From: CAZASK01 sp964487845
GTDB lineage: Bacteria > Chlamydiota > Chlamydiia > Chlamydiales > FEN-1388
Assembly (NCBI GenBank): GCA_964487845.1
Contig: CAZASK010000002.1
Coordinates: 1-64,000, forward strand
DNA: 64,000 bases
Reading direction: 5' to 3'
The translations under genes were made by a program, and so were the position numbers. Of this stretch, positions 41,476 through 50,082 are shown piece by piece. Under the pieces are notes generated by a model. The model had not been told where the DNA came from. It did not search any database and worked only from the letters and a program-made list of their open reading frames with translations. The stretch's first letter is position 1, and each line of letters opens with the position of its first letter.

Positions 41476-43130
41476 GGTCTTTCACCTTGGAAATAGAGTG
41501 TTTTGTCTTTTAAAAAGAATGAAGTTTTATACAAACCGCGCTGCATTGTCCATTTGATTTCGCCTTTGGCATCAATCAATTCATTTGGAGCTATTAATGC
41601 TTCGTGAAATTCTCTGGCAACTGTTGGATTTGCAGTAGTAAATTCAAGATCCACGCGTACCTGGTAATGCTCTTTTGTTTTACCCTGGTCTGGTCTTTTG
41701 ACGAGGGTATAGCAAAAATTTTCTATTTGAATAGCATCTTGCTGAGAGGTAGCGTGAGGAGTTATTTTAGGATGTGTAGCTAAAAAAGCCAACACATCAG
41801 ATACTAAAGGGCAATCAGGATGGAGGGGAAATTCGAAACCTGGTTTTTTCATCTCTTCTTGTAAAAAGGAAATTTTTTCTTCAATTTCTGGTAGCGAAAG
41901 CGCTGCAGGAAGCGGTTCTTTCTGCATTATTTGGTTGATTTTAGATAATTTCAGGATGAGATCATTCTCTCTATTTTTAATGAGAGAGGTATTAGAAAAA
42001 TAGCTAAGAAAAGAGAGGATGCACATGCATGAAAAATAGAGAGCAAATTCACGTCTCCAGTGAATCCATTTTTTCGAAAATGAAATATCGTGTTTGCGCA
42101 AGTTCACTTCTAGTCCAGATCCTCTATTGATTGGCAAAAGAGCTAATCCTATTGACGTAGCAAAGCTCTGTATGTTTTCTACTGTAATGCCTGCGGCGGC
42201 ATGGATGTTTGTTGGAATTTTCGAAAGTGATTCTACACGGGTGCCAAGTAGCTTTCCAAATACTGAAAGAAGATAGGGATCAGACTCTACAGGGCCCGTA
42301 AATGTAACAGGAAGTTCATGAGCAAAAGGATGGCTACTCTGGAAGCTATAAAGTGCGCGAACCACTTCGGATGAAAATTTTTTGATATATTCTCCATCAG
42401 CTTCTTCTTGTGGTATAGAGTCTGCTTTTACCAAGCTGAGTGGAAGAGCTCTTACGGCATGCGGTAGTCCTTGATGCATTAAAACAAGTGTTGTTTCGTC
42501 GTAGGATAGGTCAAGAATAATGCGAGAAGTATTTCCAAAGAAAAAATTTGAAAACTGCGCAAGTGCGATAGCTTTTGGGGCCACAGAATCAGGATCTTGA
42601 AAATCTTGTGTAAGTTTTTCTAGCTCTTGCTGTAAAGCGAGTTTTTCAACCGAAAAAGCTAATATTTTTGAAACCCCACTCTCCTTCGATGTCACAATTT
42701 TATCTACAACGCATGAATCGAGAGGGTATGGCAAAAGAGATTCTATTTGGAATGGAAATGCCGCGTCAACTTCCTTCTCTTTGACTAAATCAATTTGAAT
42801 AGATTTGGTGAGTGTTTGCAAAGAGGGGATGTTAGTGGTGAGATAGCTGTTTTTTTTAGATACATTGGCATTTCCAATGTAAAGCGGCTTTACATGAGCA
42901 AGATATGCTCGCTTTTCTAGAGATTGAATAGTTATTTTAGTTCCGCCTGTAAGGTGCGCAATGTAGATCTGATCACGGTCAGGTGTTACACCTATGCTTT
43001 GAATTGGAGGGAAGATCCAATTACATCCTGGGAGTTCTTGAATTTTTTGAAAAACATAAGAAAGCACGATTTGGCAACCTAAGCTATAAAATTTACTGCC
43101 ATTATGGGAGAAACTGTGTAAAATATTCAA
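41472..43130 (-). CDS. PilM/GspL-like actin-fold protein with membrane helix
   Basis: A 552-residue protein whose first 330 residues look like the PilM/cytoplasmic GspL actin-like ATPase fold: IQSIGVTPDRDQIYIAHL at the start, then FPFQIESLLPYPLDSCVVDKIV, a segment very typical of PilM. A membrane helix at about residues 364-384 (FALYFSCMCILSFLSYF) is followed by a periplasmic coiled-coil and globular region, so the protein joins PilM and PilN-like parts as GspL does. The first codon is TTG and has no clear Shine-Dalgarno; a start further downstream, such as a GTG near residue 22, is possible. It is first of a three-gene overlapping operon. Confidence 0.7.
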   Translation of the reverse strand: MNILHSFSHNGSKFYSLGCQIVLSYVFQKIQELPGCNWIFPPIQSIGVTPDRDQIYIAHLTGGTKITIQSLEKRAYLAHVKPLYIGNANVSKKNSYLTTNIPSLQTLTKSIQIDLVKEKEVDAAFPFQIESLLPYPLDSCVVDKIVTSKESGVSKILAFSVEKLALQQELEKLTQDFQDPDSVAPKAIALAQFSNFFFGNTSRIILDLSYDETTLVLMHQGLPHAVRALPLSLVKADSIPQEEADGEYIKKFSSEVVRALYSFQSSHPFAHELPVTFTGPVESDPYLLSVFGKLLGTRVESLSKIPTNIHAAAGITVENIQSFATSIGLALLPINRGSGLEVNLRKHDISFSKKWIHWRREFALYFSCMCILSFLSYFSNTSLIKNRENDLILKLSKINQIMQKEPLPAALSLPEIEEKISFLQEEMKKPGFEFPLHPDCPLVSDVLAFLATHPKITPHATSQQDAIQIENFCYTLVKRPDQGKTKEHYQVRVDLEFTTANPTVAREFHEALIAPNELIDAKGEIKWTMQRGLYKTSFFLKDKTLYFQGERP

Positions 43131-43165
43131 GGTATTGCGAAAAAAGTTTATATAAAGGGTTTTTA

Positions 43166-43429
43166 GTGGGCTATCAACTGTTTTTTACTCTCATTGACAG
43201 TTTGTTTTCGGTGTATATGTGGATGCTTGTGATTCGAATCGTAAGCTCATGGTTTCCCGAATATCAAGATCGAAAAATTCTTCGTTTTATTCGATACTAT
43301 ACCGATCCATATCTCAATTTTTTTAGAAAATTTATTCCCCCAATTGGAGTTTTAGATCTTAGTCCTATTGCGGCCTTTTTCGCTCTTCAGATTATTGAAT
43401 CCATAGTAAAAGGAATCTTGTTTCGATGA
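43166..43429 (+). CDS. YggT-family membrane protein
   Basis: Small integral membrane protein of 87 residues with two hydrophobic segments and the family motif RIVSSWFPEYQDRKILRFIRYYTDPYLNFFRKFIPPIGVLDLSPI. I choose the GTG with GGG 6-8 nt upstream as start; the longer open frame is antisense to the PilM-like gene and unlikely to be translated. YggT proteins are poorly understood and linked to osmotic stress and cell-envelope biology. The stop overlaps the dus start (ATGA). Confidence 0.8.
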   Translation: MGYQLFFTLIDSLFSVYMWMLVIRIVSSWFPEYQDRKILRFIRYYTDPYLNFFRKFIPPIGVLDLSPIAAFFALQIIESIVKGILFR

Positions 43430-44391
43430 TTGCGCCTATTCACATAGGGAAGCTGCAGCTTCCTATCAATGTATTGTATGCGCCACTTGCAGGCTGTTCA
43501 GATTATCCTTTTCGTAAGACGAGTGCTCGATATAAGCCAGGGCTTGTTTTTTGCGAAATGGTTAAAATGGAAGCGTTGGTACGATGTGATTCTGGGACTC
43601 TTCAGCTTCTTGATTATAGTCATGATATGCATCCTATCGGAGCTCAGTTATGTGGGTGCAATCCCCGAGTGGCAAAAAAAGCGGCCAAGATGATCGAGGA
43701 AATGGGCTTTGATAGCTTGGATTTAAATTGTGGCTGCCCTGTAGACAAGGTGACAAAGGATGGTAGTGGATCTGGGATGTTGAAGAATCTTCGTTTAATA
43801 GGTGATGTCGTAGCTGAGATGGCATCCTCCGTTTCTATTCCTGTAACATTAAAAATACGTGCAGGATGGGACGAAGATTCTTTGGTAGTTCCTGAGATAG
43901 TACAAGTGTCAGAGTTGGCTGGAGCGCAGGCTCTCACTATACATGGAAGAACGCGTCAACAAGGGTATACAGGTTCTGCAAATTGGGACTGGATTTCGCT
44001 TTGTAAAAAGCATGCTACAAAGATCAAAATTATTGGAAATGGAGATGTGTTTTCAGCGGAAGATGCATTGAAAATGTTTGCCACTACAGGATGTGATGGC
44101 GTGTTAGTTGCTCGAGGGACACTTGGAGATCCTTGGATTGTCGATGACATAAGACGTCTTGCTGCTGGTGAGAAGCTTCAAGAGCGCAGTATTGAAGAGC
44201 GCAAAGAGGCACTTTTAGAGCATTTGAGTTATATAGAAGCCTATTTTCCAGAACGTAAAGCGGTTGTAGATATGAGGCGCGTTGGATGTTGGTACTTTAA
44301 AAAGTCAGCAGGGACTCGTGAATTTCGTGAGGCTATTACGAAATCACAGACATTGCAGGAAATTAAAACGCTTATTCGGAATTTTACGTAA
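43426..44391 (+). CDS. dus: tRNA-dihydrouridine synthase (Dus)
   Basis: FMN-dependent enzyme reducing uridine to dihydrouridine in tRNA D-loops. The TIM-barrel motifs are YAPLAGCSDYPFRK at the start, LNCGCPVDKVTKDGSGSGML with the catalytic cysteine, KIRAGWD, IHGRTRQQGYTGSANW and IIGNGDVFS, then GVLVARGTLGDPW. The 321 residues with this motif set are closest to DusB. The ATG overlaps the YggT stop. The methionine aminopeptidase gene starts 2 nt after its stop. Confidence 0.94.
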   Translation: MIAPIHIGKLQLPINVLYAPLAGCSDYPFRKTSARYKPGLVFCEMVKMEALVRCDSGTLQLLDYSHDMHPIGAQLCGCNPRVAKKAAKMIEEMGFDSLDLNCGCPVDKVTKDGSGSGMLKNLRLIGDVVAEMASSVSIPVTLKIRAGWDEDSLVVPEIVQVSELAGAQALTIHGRTRQQGYTGSANWDWISLCKKHATKIKIIGNGDVFSAEDALKMFATTGCDGVLVARGTLGDPWIVDDIRRLAAGEKLQERSIEERKEALLEHLSYIEAYFPERKAVVDMRRVGCWYFKKSAGTREFREAITKSQTLQEIKTLIRNFT

Positions 44392-44393
44392 AT

Positions 44394-45302
44394 ATGGATG
44401 AAAAATACAAAAATAACTTCCTACGAGCGGGGAGTTGTGCAAGAGAAGTAAGAGCATATGGGAAGTCGCTTATCAAAAAGGGCGCTTCATATAATGACAT
44501 TATAGCAAAAATTTATACGAAAATTCAAGAAGTTGGCGCGTCTCCTGCCTTTCCTCCGCAAATGGCTCTTAACTGCACTGCAGCGCATTATCTTCCAGAA
44601 CCAAATGAAGATATTATTTTATCTGATGAGATTATAAAGCTAGATGTCGGTGTCTGCTATGAGGGAGCTATCGGAGACTGCGCTGTTACAGTAGACCTTT
44701 CAGGGAAATATGAAAAATTGATCGAAGCTACAGAAGCAGCGCTTCTTGCTGCTGAAAAAATTATCAAAGTAGGTGTCCCGATACGATTGATTGGTAAGGC
44801 AATTGAAGATACGATCACCTCTTTTGGTTTTGAGCCTGTGCGCAATCTTTCTGGCCATGGTTTAGGGGTGTATCAAATTCATACATCACCCTCTATTCCA
44901 AATTATCATGATCGATCATCAGCTGTGGTAAAACCGGGGATGACTTTTGCTATTGAGCCTTTTGCTACCACTGGAAAAGGGTTGATTTTCGAAGCGGGAG
45001 ATCCTGTGATTTTTGCGGTTCGTAAACAAGTATGTTCAGGAATTGAAAATAACCTTTCAAGTTCTGCACAGGTTCTTTTCAGAGAAATATGTACTTTTAA
45101 AGGCCTGCCATTTTCATTGCATGATTTTACGAAAAGAAAAATCCCTCTTCAAGTCGTGAAGCAAGGCATCGCAGAGCTCCTTCATATGAATCTTATAGAA
45201 GGGTATCCACCTTTGATCGAAGAAGAATATGGGATTGTCGCACAGGCTGAAAATTCAGTGCTTGTTGATATGAAAGGCAAAGTTACAATTACTACCAGGT
45301 GA
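44394..45302 (+). CDS. map: type II methionine aminopeptidase
   Basis: M24 metallopeptidase of 302 residues removing N-terminal methionine. Expected metal ligands are Asp84 (IKLDVGVCYEG), Asp95 (AIGDCAVTVD), His155 (NLSGHGLGVYQIH), Glu198 (FAIEPFATTGKG) and Glu286 (VAQAENSVLV), with His65 in NCTAAHYLP. The helical insertion between the last two ligands, with FKGLPFSLHDF and IEGYPPLIEEEYG, is the hallmark of type II enzymes of archaea and eukaryotes, not the usual bacterial type I. It sits in an operon with yggT and dus. A family B element follows its stop. Confidence 0.92.
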   Translation: MDEKYKNNFLRAGSCAREVRAYGKSLIKKGASYNDIIAKIYTKIQEVGASPAFPPQMALNCTAAHYLPEPNEDIILSDEIIKLDVGVCYEGAIGDCAVTVDLSGKYEKLIEATEAALLAAEKIIKVGVPIRLIGKAIEDTITSFGFEPVRNLSGHGLGVYQIHTSPSIPNYHDRSSAVVKPGMTFAIEPFATTGKGLIFEAGDPVIFAVRKQVCSGIENNLSSSAQVLFREICTFKGLPFSLHDFTKRKIPLQVVKQGIAELLHMNLIEGYPPLIEEEYGIVAQAENSVLVDMKGKVTITTR

Positions 45303-45314
45303 ATAATTTCCTTT

Positions 45315-45481
45315 AGAGGGAATTGCCATACTTGCTTTGGAGGCCAAATTCGATGATTTTTTTGGCGGTTCAGTTTTGCGTAAATCGACATATCCTTTTG
45401 GCCATAGGCGATTTACGAAAAATCTGAATCTGAGGGAAAAAGGACGGATTTGCTCTCAAATGGGGTTTTGCCATTTCCTCT
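45315..45481. mobile_element. MITE-like element, family B, copy 1
   Basis: About 167 bp with terminal inverted repeats AGAGGGAATTGCC and, on the other side, the complement of AGAGGAAATGGC. The interior is nearly identical, in opposite orientation, to 58081-58247: shared blocks include TTGGAGGCCAAATTCGATGA and GACATATCCTTTTGGCCAT. It has no coding capacity. It lies exactly between two convergent genes, and its right end supplies the TAG stop of the dicarboxylate-carrier gene. An internal dyad (GTAAATCGA to TTTACGAAAAAT) may allow a large hairpin and terminator function. Confidence 0.8.
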
Positions 45482-46907
45482 ATAGTATCCCAAGCCACTT
45501 CCACCATAGAGTGCCTACAGAACCCCAGAGAATCAGGTAGACGACGCCGGTAATGGCTCCTATTTTCCACCATGTCTTTACGTCTAAGTAGTTTTGAGCA
45601 TACAGGATAGGGGCAGGTCCTGAGGCATAGTGGGTAAGGCCTCCAAATAGATTGCTGAGGTAGCCAAGGAGAAGTGCTGCAAAAATAGGCGGCGTTCCTA
45701 TTGCGATAGCCACTGCTAAAAATGGACCATACATGGAGCTTACATGAGCTGTCACACTCGCGAAGAAATAATGACTATAGTAGTACAAAAGGCTGATCAT
45801 GATAAGTCCAATACGCCAGTCAAATGAAGGGATATATTGTATCATCACTTTTGTAAAATAATCGATAACGCCATGAGCTTGCAGTTCAGAGGCCATCATG
45901 ACGAGTACTGCCATCCAAATAAACGTATCCCACGCCATATCCTCACTCAGCAAGTCTTTCCAGCTCAGTACCTTAGTGACTAGGAGAATCGCCACTCCTA
46001 AAAGAGCCGCATCGGTTGGGTGGACATTGAAAACAGAACTGCAAGACCACAAAACGAGTAATAGAGAAAAGACCCCTAATAGAATTTTTTCGTGAGTAGT
46101 GATTTTTCCCATAGCTTTGAGCTCATTTTTGGTATGAGCTCTGATAGCTTCAGGATTCTCTACCTTACAAGGCATAAGCATCAGAAGAAATGGAGGCAAT
46201 AGTGCAAGGGTCAAAAGTCCTGGGAAAATAGCCCCCATGGCCCAATTTCCCCACGTAATAGGGATTGAGAGATCTTGTGCAAATTTTACTGCAATAGGAT
46301 TTCCAGCATTTCCGGTAATAAACATAGCGCTTGATACAACGGATCCATGAAATACGATCATGGTTAGATATTCAGCGATTTTTTTACCCTTTCCAGGAAC
46401 ACCAGGCTCATGTCCCATAACAGTAACGAGTGATTTCAGCACAGGTAAGATAATACCACCCGTCCTCGCAGTAGCGGAGGGAACGAGTGGGGCCATAGAG
46501 AGGCTGCTGACAAGAAGTCCATATCCCAAACCAATAGGATTTCCGCCAAAGAGTGATACAAAAGCGTATGCCATCCTATTTCCAAGGCCTGTTTTAATAA
46601 ATCCTCTGGCAAGAAAGCAGGCAAAGACGATAAGCCAAATTTGATCATAGGCGAAGCCTTTTAAGGCTACATTGATTGGCAGTGTTTGAGTGAGTGTTAA
46701 AAATGCAACAGAGATGAGAGTGATGGCACCCATAGGGAGTGGTTTTAAGACGATGGCTATAATAGTGCATACAAAAATCACGAAAAGGTGCCAGCCTTGT
46801 GCAGATATCGCCTCTGGTTTACAAAAAAACCACAAGAGGATTCCAAGGAAAAAAACCTGCCCAAATTTCAACAACAATTTCAATACTTCAGATTTACCGC
46901 TATTCAT
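45480..46907 (-). CDS. DASS-family dicarboxylate carrier (YbhI/SODiT-like)
   Basis: Membrane carrier of the divalent anion:Na+ symporter family with about 12 hydrophobic segments and 475 residues. Signature pieces are LPMGAITLISVAFLTL, ATARTGGIILPVLKSL with a conserved turn, FITGNAGNPIAVKFA (hairpin motif of the family) and FGGLTHYASGPAPILY near the C-terminus, which resembles the plant plastid 2-oxoglutarate/malate translocator group. Chlamydiae use such carriers to import host 2-oxoglutarate or malate. I prefer the second ATG because GAGG lies 5 nt before it. The stop codon lies inside the terminal repeat of a family B element. Confidence 0.93.
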   Translation of the reverse strand: MNSGKSEVLKLLLKFGQVFFLGILLWFFCKPEAISAQGWHLFVIFVCTIIAIVLKPLPMGAITLISVAFLTLTQTLPINVALKGFAYDQIWLIVFACFLARGFIKTGLGNRMAYAFVSLFGGNPIGLGYGLLVSSLSMAPLVPSATARTGGIILPVLKSLVTVMGHEPGVPGKGKKIAEYLTMIVFHGSVVSSAMFITGNAGNPIAVKFAQDLSIPITWGNWAMGAIFPGLLTLALLPPFLLMLMPCKVENPEAIRAHTKNELKAMGKITTHEKILLGVFSLLLVLWSCSSVFNVHPTDAALLGVAILLVTKVLSWKDLLSEDMAWDTFIWMAVLVMMASELQAHGVIDYFTKVMIQYIPSFDWRIGLIMISLLYYYSHYFFASVTAHVSSMYGPFLAVAIAIGTPPIFAALLLGYLSNLFGGLTHYASGPAPILYAQNYLDVKTWWKIGAITGVVYLILWGSVGTLWWKWLGIL

Positions 46908-46986
46908 CATTCCCTCATTGCTAATATGGACTACACACTATCCTCGAATTAAGGATTTTTCGCCTATCGAAATTCTCTTCTCAAAA

Positions 46987-48081
46987 TTATCTTCTAAGAT
47001 GCTCTGATTCGATAGTGTCCAGTATATTCAAGTAAGATGCATATCTTCTAGGGCTTACTTTGCCATCATTCACTGCTTGTGGAATAGCACAACCTACCTC
47101 TCCTCTGTGGAGACAATCTTGAAATGCACAGTGCTTTCCTTCCTGCCATATTTCAGAAAAGTAGTGTTTTACCTCGTCTTTGCTTAGATTCCAGATTCCA
47201 AAACTCTTGATGCCTGGCGTGTCTACAACATAGCCGCCAAATGTGAGAGGAAGAAGTTGTGCTAATGATGTTGTATGTGCCCCCTTTTTGGAGCGCTGCA
47301 CGGTCTTTCCTACTTTTAAAGTGAGACCGCATACAGCATTAATTAAGGAAGATTTTCCAGATCCTGATTGGCCTGAGAAAACTGAAATTTTTCCCTTCAT
47401 AAGAGCTGCTAGTGATGAAATGCCCTCTTGAGTACTGCAACTTGTAGCAATGACTTCGATACCGAGCGATCGATATATAGAAAGGCACTCAGAAAAAAGC
47501 TCCTTTTCTTCTTGAGGACCATTCTCGAGCAAATCAATTTTATTGATGACCAGCACAGGCGTCATACTTCCTTTTGCGGCAGCAATGACATATCGGTCGA
47601 TAATAGCAGGCCGAAGTGGAGGATCAATTACTGAGGTAACAATAAAAACGATGTCAATATTGGCGGCAATTGGATGTTCTTTTACTTGAGAAAGATGGTC
47701 GGCTCGGCTGAGTACACTTCTGCGTTCTTTGATAGAGACGATTACTCCAAGAAGAGGGTGTTGTTCCTCGAGGAACACATGGTCGCCTACAACCAAGGTT
47801 CGTTTTGCCTTACTTTTGTTTTTTTTGAATACCCCGCGTAGTGAACAGAGATAGGTTTGATCACTCACTTGTACTCTAATTTTCTGCCCTTGAATATGAG
47901 TGACTACTCCCATTAAAAGCTTTTCTTCTGGGAGAACAGGTTTTTCCAGCTGCTTTTTTTTCTTTAAATCGGTTTTTTTAAATTGAGATCGATCCAGCTT
48001 AGAGGCGAGCTTGCGATCAAGTCTTTGCTCTTTTCGTGTCTGAAAATAATGTTCTTCGTCGTAAAAATGGGCATCTTTCAT
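46987..48081 (-). CDS. rsgA: RsgA, small ribosomal subunit biogenesis GTPase
   Basis: Circularly permuted GTPase that helps 30S maturation. The OB-fold region is near residues 55-110, then the G4 motif VINKIDLL, G1 FSGQSGSGKSSLINAV and G3 VVDTPGIKSFG follow in the permuted order. A C-terminal zinc motif lies in HCAFQDCLHRGEVGC. It has a Lys/Arg-rich N-terminal extension of about 45 residues. The start overlaps the stop of the upstream methyltransferase (ATGA). Confidence 0.95.
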   Translation of the reverse strand: MKDAHFYDEEHYFQTRKEQRLDRKLASKLDRSQFKKTDLKKKKQLEKPVLPEEKLLMGVVTHIQGQKIRVQVSDQTYLCSLRGVFKKNKSKAKRTLVVGDHVFLEEQHPLLGVIVSIKERRSVLSRADHLSQVKEHPIAANIDIVFIVTSVIDPPLRPAIIDRYVIAAAKGSMTPVLVINKIDLLENGPQEEKELFSECLSIYRSLGIEVIATSCSTQEGISSLAALMKGKISVFSGQSGSGKSSLINAVCGLTLKVGKTVQRSKKGAHTTSLAQLLPLTFGGYVVDTPGIKSFGIWNLSKDEVKHYFSEIWQEGKHCAFQDCLHRGEVGCAIPQAVNDGKVSPRRYASYLNILDTIESEHLRR

Positions 48082-48824
48082 GCGGGCGCTCGAAGTAGGT
48101 GCATCAAAATACCTCCGGCGATAGCAACATTAAGGGATGGCATGGAAGAAGATGTAGGGATTGAGACAACAGCAGCCTGGAGCGTTTTGGGAATTTGGAT
48201 ACCCTCGCCCTCGTTACCAAGGATAAGCGCAAGGCTATCAGGGCAAAAGTGAGAGAGATTGTGTTCACCGCCAAAGTCTGCCACGAGTGGGATCATTTGA
48301 TTTGCGTGAATGAGGCGTTCGAGCTCTTCCCAACTTCCTTGTTGTATAGGTAGCTGGAAAGTCGCGCCTTTTGCTGCGCGAAGGGCTTTATCTCCAAAGG
48401 GATCAGTGCAGCCAGGGAGAAGAAAAAGTCCATCCCATCCAAGAGCAAGTGCTGATCTGAGGATGGTTCCTAGATTTCCGGGATCGCGGACTCTGTCGAG
48501 GGCGATAATGCGTTTTTTTTGAGTAAGTGGAACCATTTCTGGGAATGGAAATTCTGCAATCATGCCTTCGCTTGTTTTTACAGAGGAGATTTTTTTCATG
48601 ATCGCATCTGAAACGATCAAAACCTCGTTATATGGGAGATTCTCTGGAATGAGGGTTTGATCGGTGACAATAAGCCTAGTTATTTTGATCACACGTCCCA
48701 GATCTTGAATAGCATTTTTCCCTTCCAAAAGAAGGCTTTTGCATTCTCTTCTGTAATCGCTGTTTTTGGCAAGACCTACCAAATGCTGCACGATCGGGTT
48801 ATGAATGCTTGAAATCGTTTTCAT
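48078..48824 (-). CDS. TrmH/SpoU-family RNA 2'-O-methyltransferase
   Basis: SPOUT (knotted) methyltransferase of 248 residues using SAM to methylate ribose in rRNA or tRNA. The N-terminal L30e-like substrate-binding domain is followed by motif 1 RDPGNLGTILRSALALG, motif 2 LALILGNEGEGI and motif 3 VSIPTSSSMPSLNVAIAG. The target nucleotide cannot be read from the sequence. The ATG lies inside the upstream CCA-enzyme gene with AAGGAG 4-5 nt before it, so translation is coupled. Confidence 0.92.
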   Translation of the reverse strand: MKTISSIHNPIVQHLVGLAKNSDYRRECKSLLLEGKNAIQDLGRVIKITRLIVTDQTLIPENLPYNEVLIVSDAIMKKISSVKTSEGMIAEFPFPEMVPLTQKKRIIALDRVRDPGNLGTILRSALALGWDGLFLLPGCTDPFGDKALRAAKGATFQLPIQQGSWEELERLIHANQMIPLVADFGGEHNLSHFCPDSLALILGNEGEGIQIPKTLQAAVVSIPTSSSMPSLNVAIAGGILMHLLRAPA

Positions 48825-50019
48825 GGAGCTCCTTCAGGGTATTGAGTAGTGTTGTTTTATCAATAATGCCTCTATTAATGCTTATTTTTTCAGCTTCTTG
48901 CAAGAGTTTTCCCATAATAACTCCTGGTTGAATGCCGATTGCTGCCAAGTCAGATGGGCATATAAGCGGCTCTTTTTGCTTTACCCTTTGAATAAAAAAT
49001 CGAAGTGACTCTTCTTTTTGTACAAAAAAGTGAATATTTTCTTCATTTTTATGGATAAGAAACATAAGGCATGCTCTTTTTTTATCATCTGCGAATAGGC
49101 AAGTCCAGTCATGATCTGTAGATTGCTGAGAATGAAGAAGTCGTTTGGTTTCTTTGTATGCTTGTATCCATTTCTTATCTTCGGAAGATCCTTTCACATA
49201 CTCCACAAGATCAAGCAGATGATCATCGTCATTGAGAAGGTGTCCAATGATTACAATGAATGGCATAGTTGGATCGAGTGCGTTGATTTCGCCGAGCTGT
49301 GCTGCGAGCATTTCAGAAGATAGCTGAGAGAAGGAAGGGAAGATAGCTGATAAAAGCCCCAATTCGTTGAGAGTAATCAGAGCCTGTGAAAAAAAACCAT
49401 TATTTTTTATTTTCGTTAGTTCTTGATAGACTCTCTCCATGGAGACGGCGGGTAAAAGTGTATGACTCATTTGTTTGATTGCTTGTGCTGTTTCTTCATC
49501 TAAGGAAAACTGATACCTGTTTTGAAAGCGGACAGCACGAATCATTCTCAACCGGTCTTCTGAAAAACGAATACGAGGATCTCCTATAGTTCTAATAATT
49601 TTATGGGCAATATCTGTCCGGCCCCCTACATAGTCAAAAATGGAACTTGTCTCAGGATCAAAAAACATTCCGTTGATAGTAAAATCGCGGCGTTCAGCAT
49701 CTTTTTGTGGAGTGCTCTTCAAAATGACAGCAGTAGGTCTCCTACCTCCTTCATACGCCATATCGCTACGGAAAGTTGCTACTTCAAAGTGAAACATCTC
49801 TTGTCTTACTAAAACTACCCCGAACTGGATACCAACAGGAATAGTATACGGGAAGAGAGCTACAATTTCCTCGGGCAGCGCGTCTGTCGCGATGTCAATA
49901 TCAGATGAGGGAATTCCCATGATAAGGTCGCGGACAAAGCCGCCAGCAAAATAGGCGGTATATCCATGAGACCGGAGAGTTTGGCAAATTTGTTTTGCGG
50001 CATCTTGTGCTGATAGCAT
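48799..50019 (-). CDS. cca: CCA tRNA nucleotidyltransferase / poly(A) polymerase family
   Basis: Class II nucleotidyltransferase of 406 residues. The active site is in FAGGFVRDLIMGIPSSDIDIATDA with the two aspartates, followed by RRDFTINGMFFDP and the segment GDPRIRFSEDRLRMIRAVRFQ. It adds or repairs CCA on tRNA 3' ends. This fits the window, where none of the three tRNA genes encodes CCA. A poly(A) polymerase role cannot be excluded, because the families are close, but the length and motif spacing favour CCA addition. Confidence 0.9.
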   Translation of the reverse strand: MLSAQDAAKQICQTLRSHGYTAYFAGGFVRDLIMGIPSSDIDIATDALPEEIVALFPYTIPVGIQFGVVLVRQEMFHFEVATFRSDMAYEGGRRPTAVILKSTPQKDAERRDFTINGMFFDPETSSIFDYVGGRTDIAHKIIRTIGDPRIRFSEDRLRMIRAVRFQNRYQFSLDEETAQAIKQMSHTLLPAVSMERVYQELTKIKNNGFFSQALITLNELGLLSAIFPSFSQLSSEMLAAQLGEINALDPTMPFIVIIGHLLNDDDHLLDLVEYVKGSSEDKKWIQAYKETKRLLHSQQSTDHDWTCLFADDKKRACLMFLIHKNEENIHFFVQKEESLRFFIQRVKQKEPLICPSDLAAIGIQPGVIMGKLLQEAEKISINRGIIDKTTLLNTLKELHENDFKHS

Positions 50020-50082
50020 ATGAATTAAGCTTGAATTATGGTTTTTCTCAGTTTATTCTATTGTCACCTAAAAGATAGAATT

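Noticed and set aside
42983..43165. 61-codon N-terminal extension of the YggT frame
   Set aside because: It lies antisense to the PilM-like gene and does not resemble YggT proteins, which begin near the GTG at 43166.
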